A stretch of 64,000 bases of DNA from assembly GCF_030580655.1 (NCBI RefSeq), contig NZ_JAUQTB010000002.1, positions 1-64,000 on the forward strand, written 5' to 3'. Source of the DNA: Paenibacillus lacisoli (GTDB lineage: Bacteria; Bacillota; Bacilli; Paenibacillales; Paenibacillaceae). Both the position numbers and the translations under genes were made by a program. The notes under the pieces are model-generated. The model was not told the origin of the DNA, did no database searches, and saw only the letters and a program-made list of their open reading frames with translations. Each line of letters begins with the position of its first letter. Position 1 is the first letter of the stretch. Below, one piece after another: positions 54,141 to 63,699 of this stretch.

Positions 54141-54444
54141 GATAATTGCCTCCTTCTGGTTGGTTGTTCAGCAATAACGATTGGTTAGCAATTCACTAAT
54201 AGTTACCCTTATTAAGGCGTGGGAAAACGATGATGGGTGCATTGTACGGATGCATCATTTTGGAAAAGAGGTTTTCACACCGAACCATGTCTTCACAGAA
54301 CTATTTCAGATGAGTTATACTTCAGTCAATCGAATGATATGACACCAAGAATCGGCAGCGACCGACGATCTTCCGCTGCGGCTAACCCTCGAAGATCCAG
54401 CCTTCGGCCTGAGCTTTTTCACAGCATGAATCATCGATTCCACG

Positions 54445-54609
54445 ATTACCGTCACCTTCCAGAACATCGGCCCGGGACAGACCCAAGTCGTGAACCGTGC
54501 CAGGTTTGCTTCCGAGGATGCGCTTCGGACAGTGATTGAGATGGGGATGGAACAGGGAATTACTGAAACCTGGGATCGGCTTGATGAATATTTGACCGCT
54601 TCCAGCTAA
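54445..54609 (+). pseudogene. Decayed SRPBCC/AHSA1-type gene, C-terminal remnant
   Basis: In the plus frame this reads from ITVTFQNIGPG through VVNRARFASEDALRTVI to GMEQGITETWDRLDEYL and then a stop. This is the characteristic last third of a COG3832-like SRPBCC protein (usual length about 140-165 residues). Just upstream the same frame has a TGA at 54427, and no start with a ribosome binding site is visible. The missing N-terminal two thirds cannot be recognised in the 300 bases before it. It therefore appears to be a degraded gene. A hairpin terminator at 54634 still follows it. Confidence 0.55.
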
Positions 54610-54633
54610 CCATTTCAGGATATGAGTGAATTC

Positions 54634-54671
54634 AAAAGCAGCAGCCCCCTCGAAGAGGCTGCTGCTTTTTG
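54634..54671 (+). terminator. Terminator after the SRPBCC remnant
   Basis: AAAAGCAGCAGCC and GGCTGCTGCTTTTT form a stem of about 13 pairs with a 10-base loop and five T on the plus strand. The mirror A run lets it serve the minus-strand YqcI/YcgG gene as well (its stop is at 54672). Confidence 0.8.
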
Positions 54672-55433
54672 TCATTTTACCGTCTCATCCTCTGCCCTTG
54701 CCTTCAAGGCTGCACGATGAAACGGACAGCCGCCCGGAGAGGTATCATCGTCCCGCAGAAAGTACTGCTTGTATTCCAGATTGCCTTGAGCTCCATACTG
54801 CTTCAATTCGGGATGCGCGGGTACTGCATCATATGCCTTCAGGCGGCTGCGAATCCGGGGAGCAATAGCCGCAGCCTTCTGCGGATTCGCATTCCACCGG
54901 GTTAATACCCACCGCGGTGTCAGCGCCAGCATAAAGTAAGGAAAGCTTCTGCTCTGGCGGGCATGATGTGCCGGTGTACCACAATAGACAAAATAGCGTT
55001 CATCTTCATAACAGAATTCCCACATTGGCTGATGTGGGTCTTCAGGAATGTCTTCCGGCCATGGCATGCTGTCCAATTGGCTCACATCGCTTAGCAGACT
55101 CCAGAACACATTTTCATACTCAAGCACACTTCGAATTTCCTCCTCCGGTTCAAAGAAGATCACCAGCGAGGAGTAATCACCGAACGAGCGGGAAGATCTA
55201 CCGTACTCAGCCAGAATCTCGGCCATCTCCCGGCCAGCCGATCCGCTCCACGGATGGGACACAAAACTATAGCGGAGGTGACCCTGTGCGAATGCATGTG
55301 TGGCCGGAATACAGGGAAAACGCGCTTCGCGATTACTCATTTTGGAAGCGAACGCCAGGCACGCCTCCTTCTTCCAGTCTTCCAGTGGAAGCTCTTCATT
55401 CACGATATCCCTATATTGAAACAAAAGCGGCAT
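54672..55433 (-). CDS. YqcI/YcgG-family protein
   Basis: A 253-residue cytosolic protein of the YqcI/YcgG family, whose biochemical role is unknown. Family-like features are the N-terminal ARFPCIPATHAFAQGHLRYSFVSHP, the central SSLVIFFEPEEEIRS and VFWSLLSDVSQLDSMPWPEDIPEDP, and the CGTPAHHARQSRSFPYFMLALTPRWVL block near 150-175, plus the C-terminal Cys in SPGGCPFH. It is transcribed alone, ending directly at a hairpin. The family often includes haem- or metal-associated candidates, but no such site is shown here. Confidence 0.85.
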   Translation of the reverse strand: MPLLFQYRDIVNEELPLEDWKKEACLAFASKMSNREARFPCIPATHAFAQGHLRYSFVSHPWSGSAGREMAEILAEYGRSSRSFGDYSSLVIFFEPEEEIRSVLEYENVFWSLLSDVSQLDSMPWPEDIPEDPHQPMWEFCYEDERYFVYCGTPAHHARQSRSFPYFMLALTPRWVLTRWNANPQKAAAIAPRIRSRLKAYDAVPAHPELKQYGAQGNLEYKQYFLRDDDTSPGGCPFHRAALKARAEDETVK

Positions 55434-55512
55434 GAACAGTCCTCCTTTTACCTACAGCTTATCGCCTACAGGAAAAATGGTGACTGTCCCGCCGCTTTCT
55501 TCTCCGGCTTAT

Positions 55513-56712
55513 TCAATTGTTCTGCAGAACCCGGAAATGGGTCTCTAACCAGCTTAACAGACGCAGATCCTGGCCAGGACCTGCGATAAAGGAAAGCCCA
55601 ACCGGACATCCCTCCGATTCCGCCAAAGGCAGGGTGACCTGCGGCAGACCGCCAAGTCCGGCAATGCAAGTCAGCTGCATCGTATGCTGGCGAATCTGAT
55701 CGGCCCGTGGCCCGGTATACCCTCTAAGCGGTGCCGGGCCGGGAACGGTAGGAATGACGAGCATGCTGTCGCTGCCCAGCATCTCAATCAGACGCGTACG
55801 GATCGATTGCCTGCGTGCCGTATGCTCCTCATACTGCTCCTGAGTAATGGTCTGTGTCCAGCGGATTCGTTCCCCGATATCTGAGCCAAACACCGGCTTC
55901 TCCCGTTCAATCCACGCACCGTGCTCCTGCCAGATCTCATACCCCTGTACCATCCGAAACACACCGGCCCAGTCCTGCAGCGCTTCCCCTTCTAGAGGAA
56001 GCGACACGGATTCCAGCCTCACAGGCAGCGAGGACTTACATCCGGTCAATGCTTCACGCAGTGCTGCGGCAGCTAACGGATCACACAGCTCCCATGCTTC
56101 CTCAGGAAGAAATGCCAGCTTCCATGACCAGGTTGTCTCTCTGTTCACCTCAGCCGAATCCAGCAGCAGGAAGCCCGTCTGCTTCAACAATTCCAGGGTA
56201 GGTGCCATCCAACCGACCGTGTCAAAGCTTGCGGCCAGCGGGATCACACCATCCAACGGAATTTTCCCCCAGGTCGGGCGCATGCCGTACAGTCCACAAT
56301 AAGATGAAGGAACACGTACAGAACCCCCTGTATCGGTACCCAGCGCGACCCCGGCCAGACCCGCTGCAACCGCAGCGGCCGAGCCGCTCGACGATCCTCC
56401 CGGTATACGGTCCGGCGCCTTTGGATTAACAGGGGTACCATAATGAACATTCTCCCCGGCCAGGCTGAACATCAGCTCATCGGTTGCCGTCATGGCAGTC
56501 AGACAGGCGCCATTCGAAAGCAGCTTGAAGATCGAAGAAGAATGTGAGGCTGCCGGTGCGTGAGTTCGAAGCCAGGTCGGGTTGCCTGCCCCGTTCGTGT
56601 GTCCTTCTACCGCGAACACGTCTTTGACGGCAAAGCTGATTCCATTAAGCACTCCGTTCCCTGTCGGCTCTATATTTTTGGGGCTGACAATCGTACTGTA
56701 ATCTGGCTGCAT
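55513..56712 (-). CDS. Amidase (amidase signature family) of the purine-catabolism operon
   Basis: A 399-residue amidase-signature enzyme. The catalytic triad is visible: Lys in ISFAVKDVFAVEG near 33, the cis-Ser in RIPGGSSSGSAAAVAAG near 105, and the nucleophile Ser in LGTDTGGSVRVPSSYCGLYG near 130. It is shorter than GatA (about 485), close to plant AMI1-like amidases (about 400-425), and lacks the allophanate hydrolase C-terminal extension. I chose the ATG at 56712 with AAAGGAGGG upstream. It is the last gene of the puc-like operon, 25 bases after the Fe-S subunit. A role in hydrolysing a ureide or amide from purine breakdown fits, without a defined substrate. Confidence 0.85.
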   Translation of the reverse strand: MQPDYSTIVSPKNIEPTGNGVLNGISFAVKDVFAVEGHTNGAGNPTWLRTHAPAASHSSSIFKLLSNGACLTAMTATDELMFSLAGENVHYGTPVNPKAPDRIPGGSSSGSAAAVAAGLAGVALGTDTGGSVRVPSSYCGLYGMRPTWGKIPLDGVIPLAASFDTVGWMAPTLELLKQTGFLLLDSAEVNRETTWSWKLAFLPEEAWELCDPLAAAALREALTGCKSSLPVRLESVSLPLEGEALQDWAGVFRMVQGYEIWQEHGAWIEREKPVFGSDIGERIRWTQTITQEQYEEHTARRQSIRTRLIEMLGSDSMLVIPTVPGPAPLRGYTGPRADQIRQHTMQLTCIAGLGGLPQVTLPLAESEGCPVGLSFIAGPGQDLRLLSWLETHFRVLQNN

Positions 56713-56737
56713 GCCGGAGCCCTCCTTTTTTCCATTA

Positions 56738-57352
56738 TTACTTGATACCCTGATTGGTTGACAGATCTCTCTCATCACAGTGTACTATGGCACGTTCCAC
56801 GGAACGAATAATCGCTCCATAACCGGTACAGCGGCATAAATTTCCGCACAGTCCTTCTTCTATCTGCTGCCGGGTAGGATGCGGATGGTTGTCAAGCAGC
56901 GCTTTGGTAGATAGAATCATGCCTGGGGTACAGTAACCGCATTGAAAACCGCCCTCTTCCAGAAATGCGGCCTGAACCGGATCAACACCAGCCAACGGAT
57001 CTTCCTCAAACGAAGGCAAAGCTGTACTGCCAATCCCTTCTATGGTCGTGATGCTCTTCCCCTCGCATTGATATGCCATCAGAAGGCAGGAGTTCAGCGG
57101 TTGGCCGTCAACCAGCACCATACATGCCCCGCACCGGCCGATCTCACAGGATACTTTGGTTCCTGTCATCTGCAGGTCATGACGCAGCAGATCGACCAGC
57201 CGCCGGGAAGGCGACGTAACGACTGTGATCTCTTTCCCATTCAATACAGCATTCCAGCGATAGGAGTGGGTTGAGGAATTTGAGGACAGCGTATCTGCTG
57301 ACGTATCCCGCGCTACCAAGTCTACAGCATCCCGTTCATGCTCGTCATTCAT
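56738..57352 (-). CDS. pucE: Xanthine dehydrogenase 2Fe-2S subunit
   Basis: A 204-residue electron-transfer subunit. The first cluster is held by a CEIGRCGACMVLVDGQPLNSC motif (about 75-95, plant-ferredoxin type). The second is held by CGYCTPGM near 140 and LCGNLCRCTGYG near 178. It passes electrons from the molybdenum subunit to the FAD subunit of xanthine dehydrogenase. The start overlaps the stop of the molybdenum subunit by four bases. An N-terminal extension of about 30 residues, rich in Ser/Asp, is longer than usual. Confidence 0.92.
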   Translation of the reverse strand: MNDEHERDAVDLVARDTSADTLSSNSSTHSYRWNAVLNGKEITVVTSPSRRLVDLLRHDLQMTGTKVSCEIGRCGACMVLVDGQPLNSCLLMAYQCEGKSITTIEGIGSTALPSFEEDPLAGVDPVQAAFLEEGGFQCGYCTPGMILSTKALLDNHPHPTRQQIEEGLCGNLCRCTGYGAIIRSVERAIVHCDERDLSTNQGIK

Positions 57353-59637
57353 ACGAAATGTCTCCTCTCCTCGTCCTGTTCAAACAACGGCTGTATGAGA
57401 CGCTCCCGCTCGATCGGCAGCTTGTTCAGCCACATGCCGGTGGCATGATGTACGGCTGAAGTTATAGCAGGTGCAAGGGCAACCGAGCCGACTTCGCCGA
57501 TCCCTCGGGGACCGAATGAGTCTCCGTCAGGGAGATCTTCAATGGCTTCAATCTCTAGCCGGGTATGAATGTCCTTGATGGTCGGCATCAAATACGTATC
57601 CAGATTAGTTGTAGCGTACAATCCTTCACGCATGACGGCGTCTTCCGTTAAGGTAAAGCCTAACGCCATCAAACTGCCGCCTTCAATCTGGCCGATGTAG
57701 CCCATCGGATTAATCACAGGTCCGGCTGCAACAGCATGCAGCGTATCGAGTAGCTTCACCTCTCCGCTAATCGTATTCACCTCTACTTCCACAGCAACAG
57801 CTGCGTAAGTATAAAGATAGTGTCCGCCCACAACGTTGTCAGGTGTAGTCGGGTATTCAAACTGCGTATCGAAGACTAGCGGTTCATCTGCTGCTTCTGC
57901 GATCTGACGGTAACTGAGCAGGGGGCGGACGCCGCTGACGGATTTAGCGTAGACACCGTGAATCCCTGTCGTCAGTTCCATACTCGGCTGGCCTGTTAAC
58001 CGGGAAGCAATTCCAAGTACCTTGCTGAGAAACATGGGCTTGAGACGCTGAAGCGCCATCCAGGCCATCGTTGTGGAACGGGAGGCCGTGCTTGAACCGC
58101 TGTGTGGTACCCTGTCTGTATCCCCGATCACAATACTCAGATCTTTACGGTCACAGGAAAACAAATCACAGAGCATGATCTCCAGCGTACCGATTAATCC
58201 CTGGCCGAACTCCTCGTAGCTGAATGCTGCTTCGATCAGCCCTTCCGGTGTCAGGGATAAACGGCCGCCTGCGGGATCCGGAATACCGTAACCCAGGCCT
58301 GCACCATGCATGGCAACCGCCGCTCCAACTCCACGCCTGATCCAGGGCAGAGATTCTTGCAGATCGCCGGAATCCCTCCGCTGCCACAGTGAAGAGCTGC
58401 TGATGGCTTCATATACCTGGGCCAGTCCGTCAGTATGAACAATCTCCTGTTCAAGAGGTCCCGGATCGCCGGCCTCCCGCATATTGAGAAGACGATAGAC
58501 CCACGGATCCATACCCAATAGTGCTGCCAGCCGGTCCATCTGTCCTTCCATGGCGAAGATCGCCTGGTTTCCCCCAAAGCCACGGAACTCGCCAGACACA
58601 CCGTTATTCGTATAAACCGATATTCCTTCTACATCAAGATGAGGAATAACATAAGGCCCCATACAATGCTCGGTTGCAAAGTTTAATACCGGTGCCCCGA
58701 GCGTGGCATAAGCTCCCGTATCCGCTGTAATTCTTACACGGTGGGCAATGATGCGCCCCTGGGGATCAGCGCCTGTTTTCATTTCAATTTTCATTGGATG
58801 GCGTTTGAGACCCGCTCTTACCGATTCGGCACGGGAATTATGGATGTGGACCGGACGTCCACTCTTGATGGCCAGCAGTACTCCGTAAGGCTGTACATTC
58901 AGCTCATCCTTTCCTCCAAACGAGCCTCCGATCGGACTGGAGATGACCCGGATATTCTCCTCCGGCATGCCGAGGATACGTGCGAGCTGCATTCGATCCT
59001 TGTAGCCATGCTGAGTAGCAGCATACACCGTCAGTCTGCCATCGGGTTCCGGAACAAATAGTCCGCCTTCGGTCTCCATGTATCCATGCATCTGGCGGGG
59101 CGTGTAGTAGGTCTCTTCTACGATATGGGCACAGACGGCAAAGGCTTCTTCCGCTTCACCACGCTTTACCTCAGTACGGTGAAGCACGTTTCCATTAGGA
59201 TGAAGCTGCAGAGCATTCGGCTCCAATGCCTGTTCAGGGCTGGTAATCGGTTCGAGCGGCTCATATTCTACTGTGATTTGCTGAAGGGCTGCAGCCGCAA
59301 TTTGCGGAGAATCAGCAGCGACGGCAGCGATCGCATCACCGGTATATCGCACATAACGGTCGCATAGTACCGGCTGATCCGGGGTGGCAATTCCGAACAG
59401 GTTCATGCCAGGCACATCCTGATGTGTGATGACTGCGCGGACACCCGGCATCATCTCTGCTGCCTCGGTACGGATCGAAAGTATTCTGGCATGGGCATGT
59501 TCGCTGCGCAGGACTCTGCCGTAGAGCATACCTTCCATCTTCAGATCAGTCAGATACTTCAGACGGCCGCTCACTTTGTCCCGTCCATCGGGACGGATAC
59601 GCCACTTCCTCCCGCTGCTTACACGGCTTAAGCGCAT
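57349..59637 (-). CDS. pucD: Xanthine dehydrogenase molybdenum-binding subunit
   Basis: A 762-residue molybdopterin-cytosine-dinucleotide subunit that hydroxylates hypoxanthine and xanthine. Family blocks are GGSFGGKDELNVQPY near 240, GEFRGFGGNQAIFAMEGQMD near 340, SGSSTASRSTTMAWMAL near 520, and GPRGIGEVGSVALAPAITSAVHHATG near 715, which carries the catalytic Glu. I chose the ATG at 59637 with GAAGGGAAG upstream. The upstream gene (FAD subunit) ends five bases earlier. The subunit order in the operon is FAD, Mo, Fe-S. Confidence 0.93.
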   Translation of the reverse strand: MRLSRVSSGRKWRIRPDGRDKVSGRLKYLTDLKMEGMLYGRVLRSEHAHARILSIRTEAAEMMPGVRAVITHQDVPGMNLFGIATPDQPVLCDRYVRYTGDAIAAVAADSPQIAAAALQQITVEYEPLEPITSPEQALEPNALQLHPNGNVLHRTEVKRGEAEEAFAVCAHIVEETYYTPRQMHGYMETEGGLFVPEPDGRLTVYAATQHGYKDRMQLARILGMPEENIRVISSPIGGSFGGKDELNVQPYGVLLAIKSGRPVHIHNSRAESVRAGLKRHPMKIEMKTGADPQGRIIAHRVRITADTGAYATLGAPVLNFATEHCMGPYVIPHLDVEGISVYTNNGVSGEFRGFGGNQAIFAMEGQMDRLAALLGMDPWVYRLLNMREAGDPGPLEQEIVHTDGLAQVYEAISSSSLWQRRDSGDLQESLPWIRRGVGAAVAMHGAGLGYGIPDPAGGRLSLTPEGLIEAAFSYEEFGQGLIGTLEIMLCDLFSCDRKDLSIVIGDTDRVPHSGSSTASRSTTMAWMALQRLKPMFLSKVLGIASRLTGQPSMELTTGIHGVYAKSVSGVRPLLSYRQIAEAADEPLVFDTQFEYPTTPDNVVGGHYLYTYAAVAVEVEVNTISGEVKLLDTLHAVAAGPVINPMGYIGQIEGGSLMALGFTLTEDAVMREGLYATTNLDTYLMPTIKDIHTRLEIEAIEDLPDGDSFGPRGIGEVGSVALAPAITSAVHHATGMWLNKLPIERERLIQPLFEQDEERRHFV

Positions 59638-59641
59638 GGAA

Positions 59642-60571
59642 TCACTTCCCTTCATTTTCACTCATCCCAGAATACAGCCCTTCAGCCAGCAGACTGGCCG
59701 CCACCCGGCAGCGGTAATCAGCTGAAGCAAATACATCCGTAAAGCCGTGATAATCTTCCAGCACATGCCGGCTCAGCTCACCAAGCTGTTTGATGCTGTA
59801 AGGATTTCCGATTAACACCTGTTCAACCCGGTTCAGCCGAACCGCAGGAGCTGCCCCGCCGGCCGCAGCACAGCAGGCTGACCGCCATATTCCATGCTCC
59901 AGAACGCCCCGGAAGGCAACCGTGACCAGGGATGGCGTAAACGCCTCCCGCCGTCCTATTTTTCGAAAAAATTGAATCATGCGAGTCTCTCCACATTCAT
60001 CCTCATCTTCACCACAGACCAGCCCGCTATCCATGACAGGGATGAAAATCTCGACGATGATCTCGGCCTGAGACCGCGTACCGCCTGTAAACCGATCCAG
60101 CCACTCTTCGACTGAAATCCGTCTCATTCCCTCTGGCTCCCAGATAGTCAGCAGCGCCTGATGAGCGATCAGCGCAGGCAGGGTGTCACCGACCCCGTAA
60201 CAGATATTGCCGCCGATCGTAGCCTGGTTCCGGATGGAAGGTGCTGCAATTTGACGAATCGCTTCCAGCAGGACAGGAGCATATTCCGCAGTTAATGAAT
60301 GATACTCACATTCTGATAATGTAGTTGAAGCACCCACTCTCAGTCCTTGGCCGGTCAGCTGAATGCCCTTCATTTCAGGTATCCTGTCCAGACTGATGAT
60401 CTGCTCGGGATATATCGCTGTGCCGGCTTCCCACTGCGTTCGCAGCAGCGTCCCTCCGGCAGCGTAAATGGAGCGGCACTCTCCCGACAACAGCTGCGCG
60501 GCCGCCTGATTCATCATTAGCGGCACGGCTACTGTGGGCTCTGCTGCAGCTCTCCAATCGACAGCTTTCAT
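59642..60571 (-). CDS. pucC: Xanthine dehydrogenase FAD-binding subunit
   Basis: A 309-residue FAD-binding protein of the CO dehydrogenase medium-subunit/xanthine dehydrogenase FAD type. The FAD motifs are YAAGGTLLRTQWEAG near 35 and the block IRNQATIGGNICYGVGDTLPALIAH near 115-140. The C-terminal domain (about 190-300) has RKIGRREAFTPSLVTVAF. I chose the ATG at 60571 with AAAGGGGG upstream. The longer reading contains 30 unlikely residues. It lies between the cytidylyltransferase and the molybdenum subunit. Confidence 0.92.
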   Translation of the reverse strand: MKAVDWRAAAEPTVAVPLMMNQAAAQLLSGECRSIYAAGGTLLRTQWEAGTAIYPEQIISLDRIPEMKGIQLTGQGLRVGASTTLSECEYHSLTAEYAPVLLEAIRQIAAPSIRNQATIGGNICYGVGDTLPALIAHQALLTIWEPEGMRRISVEEWLDRFTGGTRSQAEIIVEIFIPVMDSGLVCGEDEDECGETRMIQFFRKIGRREAFTPSLVTVAFRGVLEHGIWRSACCAAAGGAAPAVRLNRVEQVLIGNPYSIKQLGELSRHVLEDYHGFTDVFASADYRCRVAASLLAEGLYSGMSENEGK

Positions 60572-60587
60572 GCCAGCGCCCCCTTTA

Positions 60588-61220
60588 TTATGGTAGACAT
60601 CGTAAATATGCCCGGATTTCCTCAAGCTGAGAAGGCGTGTCTGCATCCAGGAAGATTTCACGACCGGAGGTCAGATGTCTCCCCTTCCATTGCGCGGAAT
60701 GTATCACTTGCTTCGCTCCCTGGTCACCTTCAAGCCGGGCAAGCACATTGTACATCCGGTATGAAAACAGGATAGGCGGCTTTACTTGGCCTCTGTCCTC
60801 ATAAGCAGCGTAATCTGCGGCTGCGCAGGATGATTGTTTCAGCTGCACAAGCCTTGTAATGTGCGCTTCATTGACAAGCGGCTGATCTCCGAGCAGAAGG
60901 ATAAAGGCTTCCAGCCTGAGAGCCCGTACAGCAGCCACGCCAGCACGAATGGAATAGGCCATCCCCTGCCGGGATTCTGCGCTGTATACATATTGTACGC
61001 GCTCTGCTCTCTCCTCTGCCCTCAGACTTTCCTGCAGCCAGAGGGGTAAAGCCGGCTCGCTTCCGATGACAATGACCGGGTCGAGTCCAGCCCTCAGCGC
61101 AGAACGGATAACCAATCCGCCAAGCGGAATCGCTGACTCTCCCAGCGGAATCGCAAGCTTGTTGCAGCCCATCCGGCTGCTGCGGCCCGCAGCCAGGATG
61201 ATACCAGCCGGCATCTTCAT
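60588..61220 (-). CDS. pucB: MocA/PucB-type molybdenum cofactor cytidylyltransferase
   Basis: A 210-residue nucleotidyltransferase that attaches CMP to molybdopterin to make the cofactor used by xanthine dehydrogenase. The nucleotide loop is GIILAAGRSSRMGCNKLAIPLG near the N-terminus, and the metal site is FILLLGDQPLVNEAHI near 108. The start overlaps the end of the xdhC-like gene by four bases (ATGA), and the FAD subunit follows 16 bases later, so the whole set is one transcript. Confidence 0.9.
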   Translation of the reverse strand: MKMPAGIILAAGRSSRMGCNKLAIPLGESAIPLGGLVIRSALRAGLDPVIVIGSEPALPLWLQESLRAEERAERVQYVYSAESRQGMAYSIRAGVAAVRALRLEAFILLLGDQPLVNEAHITRLVQLKQSSCAAADYAAYEDRGQVKPPILFSYRMYNVLARLEGDQGAKQVIHSAQWKGRHLTSGREIFLDADTPSQLEEIRAYLRCLP

Positions 61221-62299
61221 AATGCCTGGCTCTGCAGTGAATGCTCCCGCTTTTGCTGCAGCTCACGCCTCGTCTGCATCAGCTCGGCCGCAATGCTGAT
61301 CGCAATCTCTTCAGGTCCGTCTGCTCCAATGGAGAGACCAACCGGAGAGTGGAGGTGGCTTCCGGGATGCGGCAGACCTTGAAGCAGACGGGCAGTACGT
61401 TCCCGGGTCCCCATGATCCCTAGATAGCTCAGCCTGCATCCTGCTACCAGACCGAGAAACTCACGCTCCCGGTGGAATTGATGGCTCATGATCAGCAGGT
61501 AATCGTCATGCCGCAGATTCAGTTTGGGCAGCAGCTCGGCGGGAAAACCCTCCACCAAATCTGCTCCCGGGAAGTCCTCCTGCCGCAGCAACCCCCCTCT
61601 CCAATCTGCAATAATAACGTGAAAATGCGCCGAGTCCGCAAGAGCGGCAACCGGGATAGCATCCGGGCCCGCACCAAGAATAATCAGACGGGATTTGGGC
61701 CTGAACAGCTGGGTGAAAGGTTGACCGGATGAAACCGCATCCTGGCTCTTTCGAGCCAGCAGCCTTTCTCTCATGGAGGACGAAGGCCGCGACCTGCCTA
61801 ACCAGGCTGGCTGCCCCTTTGTGACAGTATTATCAGCTGGAGCGAAATAAGCTGCTCCCTTCACATCATCAGCCTGAATGCTTATCGAGTAGCCGAGTCC
61901 TGCTTCATCAAAATGGCGTGTAAGAACAACCTCATGTCCGGCTGACAAGTGCTGCTCCATGGCAGTCATCACCTTTGCCAGCAGGCCGCTTACCGGCTCA
62001 AGCAGGATGTGCAGCAGACCGCCGCATCCGACGTTCTCCCCCCAGGAAAAATCATCGGTCGGACGCATATCATAGGTCGCAATCTCCCAGCAGCCACTCT
62101 GCAGAACCATACCGGTCCTCTCCAGAAGATCATTCTCGATACAGCCGGGGCTAAGGTGGCCATGGCTCCTGCCGTCACAGCCCAGCAGCATAGCTGAACC
62201 CTGTTTTCGGTACACATGTCCCTCTGCGAGGATTACAGTCGCGAGTACCCAGCGATCCGGTTCAACACGTCCCTGTCGGCAAATATCACTCATATGCAT
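61217..62299 (-). CDS. pucA: XdhC/CoxI-family molybdenum cofactor insertion protein
   Basis: A 360-residue XdhC-family protein needed to load the molybdenum cofactor into xanthine dehydrogenase. The N-terminal XdhC_CoxI domain shows LATVILAEGHVYRKQGSAMLLG near 20. The C-terminal Rossmann domain has RLIILGAGPDAIPVAALADSAHFHV near 210 and a G-x-M-G-T-R segment (LGIMGTRERTARLL) near 295. I chose the ATG at 62299 with GGAGGAGG nine bases upstream. The reading from GTG one codon earlier is less likely. It is followed directly by pucB. Confidence 0.9.
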   Translation of the reverse strand: MHMSDICRQGRVEPDRWVLATVILAEGHVYRKQGSAMLLGCDGRSHGHLSPGCIENDLLERTGMVLQSGCWEIATYDMRPTDDFSWGENVGCGGLLHILLEPVSGLLAKVMTAMEQHLSAGHEVVLTRHFDEAGLGYSISIQADDVKGAAYFAPADNTVTKGQPAWLGRSRPSSSMRERLLARKSQDAVSSGQPFTQLFRPKSRLIILGAGPDAIPVAALADSAHFHVIIADWRGGLLRQEDFPGADLVEGFPAELLPKLNLRHDDYLLIMSHQFHREREFLGLVAGCRLSYLGIMGTRERTARLLQGLPHPGSHLHSPVGLSIGADGPEEIAISIAAELMQTRRELQQKREHSLQSQAL

Positions 62300-62344
62300 C
62301 ACTCATACCTCCTCCCGCACTTTAAACCCTGACCGTACGGCCTC

Positions 62345-63673
62345 CTAAACGGTAATTTTCCGGGTCAGTCTGGCAATCGACTTGTCTGCTTCCCTCAGAA
62401 CGATAGAGCGGTCCATCGTCAGTACTTTGCGGTTCTCGAATACGATGCTGCCGTCAATGATCACGGTGTCCACGGTGCTTCGTGTCGCAGAGTAGACCAC
62501 ACGCGAGTAAATATCTGTTTCGTAAGACGGGTACGTATGGTAATCATCGAGATCAAGCAGGACGAGATCCGCCTTTTTGCCCGGCTCCAGACTGCCAATC
62601 TCCCGCTCCATCCCCAGTACCTCTGCACCGCCCATCGTGGCCATACGAAGAACAGTACGGGCATCCATTACGGTCGGGCCATGCTGTACCTTCTGGATTA
62701 ACGCAGCGAGCCTCATTTCCTGAAACATGTCGAGATTGTTATTGCAGGGAGCGCCGTCCGCGCCGATCCCGACCTGAATCTGACGGTTCATCAAATCCGG
62801 AATTTCTGCGATGCCTGAAGCAAGCTTCAGATTGGAGCCAGGGCAGTGGGTAACCTTGACGCCGCGCTTCTTGATAATCTCCTTCTCCTCTTCACTCAGC
62901 CAGACACAGTGTGCCAGCACCAGCCGCGAGTTGGCCAATCCGATGTGATCCAGGTATACAATGTTGCGCATACCGCGCTCGGATTCTACCAGCTCGATCT
63001 CGCCCCGGTTCTCGGAAGCATGCGTATGGACCCGGACATGATATTGTGCAGACAGATCACGCACCTCGGTCAGCAGCTCCTCGGTACAGGAGACGACGAA
63101 TCTTGGACAAAACGCATATTGGATGCGTCCGCCGCCAAAGCCATTCCATTTTTCCAGCAAATCCACACTCTGCTGCAGAGATACTGAAGTTGTCTCACGC
63201 AGTGGAATAGGAACCTCGGAGCCATGGTCCATCATCACTTTGCCGGAAATGACACGAATCCCGCTCTGGGCCATCGCCTGAAAAGCGGACTCCGTATGAT
63301 TAACTGTCTCCATATCCATAATCGTCGTCGTTCCGCTGGAGATCAGTTCACCAATGCCAAGCAAAGCCGAATAAAAGACCGACTCTTCATCATGAGCCGC
63401 TTCAAGCGGCCAGATCCGTTTGCGCAGCCAATCCATCAGTTCCATATCGTCCGCTCTGCCGCGGAACAACGTCTGGCAAAGATGAATATGAGTCTGTATA
63501 AATCCCGGCAGCAGAACTTTGCCTCTCGCATCAATGACACGGTCAGCCGGCAGATCGATGCTGGGTCCCATTTGAATAATTAGATTATTTTCAATATAAA
63601 CATCACCCGTGTAGACTTCCTCCCGGGCATTCATCGTCATGATTTGTGCACCTTTGATCAGAATGGAGCTCAT
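62345..63673 (-). CDS. Amidohydrolase, aminopurine/SAH-deaminase-like
   Basis: A 442-residue amidohydrolase of the ATZ/TRZ-SAH deaminase group. Metal ligands are HIHLCQTLFRG near 68, HTHASENRGE near 210, AHCVWLSEEE near 245, and the Asp in GADGAPCNNNLDMFQEM near 312. Members deaminate S-adenosylhomocysteine, methylthioadenosine, guanine or 8-oxoguanine. Its place in the purine-catabolism operon makes an aminopurine substrate (guanine-like) likely, but residues cannot fix the choice. I chose the ATG at 63673 with AGGGGGGAA upstream. The longer ORF adds 68 residues that overlap pucG. Confidence 0.86.
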   Translation of the reverse strand: MSSILIKGAQIMTMNAREEVYTGDVYIENNLIIQMGPSIDLPADRVIDARGKVLLPGFIQTHIHLCQTLFRGRADDMELMDWLRKRIWPLEAAHDEESVFYSALLGIGELISSGTTTIMDMETVNHTESAFQAMAQSGIRVISGKVMMDHGSEVPIPLRETTSVSLQQSVDLLEKWNGFGGGRIQYAFCPRFVVSCTEELLTEVRDLSAQYHVRVHTHASENRGEIELVESERGMRNIVYLDHIGLANSRLVLAHCVWLSEEEKEIIKKRGVKVTHCPGSNLKLASGIAEIPDLMNRQIQVGIGADGAPCNNNLDMFQEMRLAALIQKVQHGPTVMDARTVLRMATMGGAEVLGMEREIGSLEPGKKADLVLLDLDDYHTYPSYETDIYSRVVYSATRSTVDTVIIDGSIVFENRKVLTMDRSIVLREADKSIARLTRKITV

Positions 63674-63699
63674 CTTTATTCCCCCCTGCATGAACCGGC

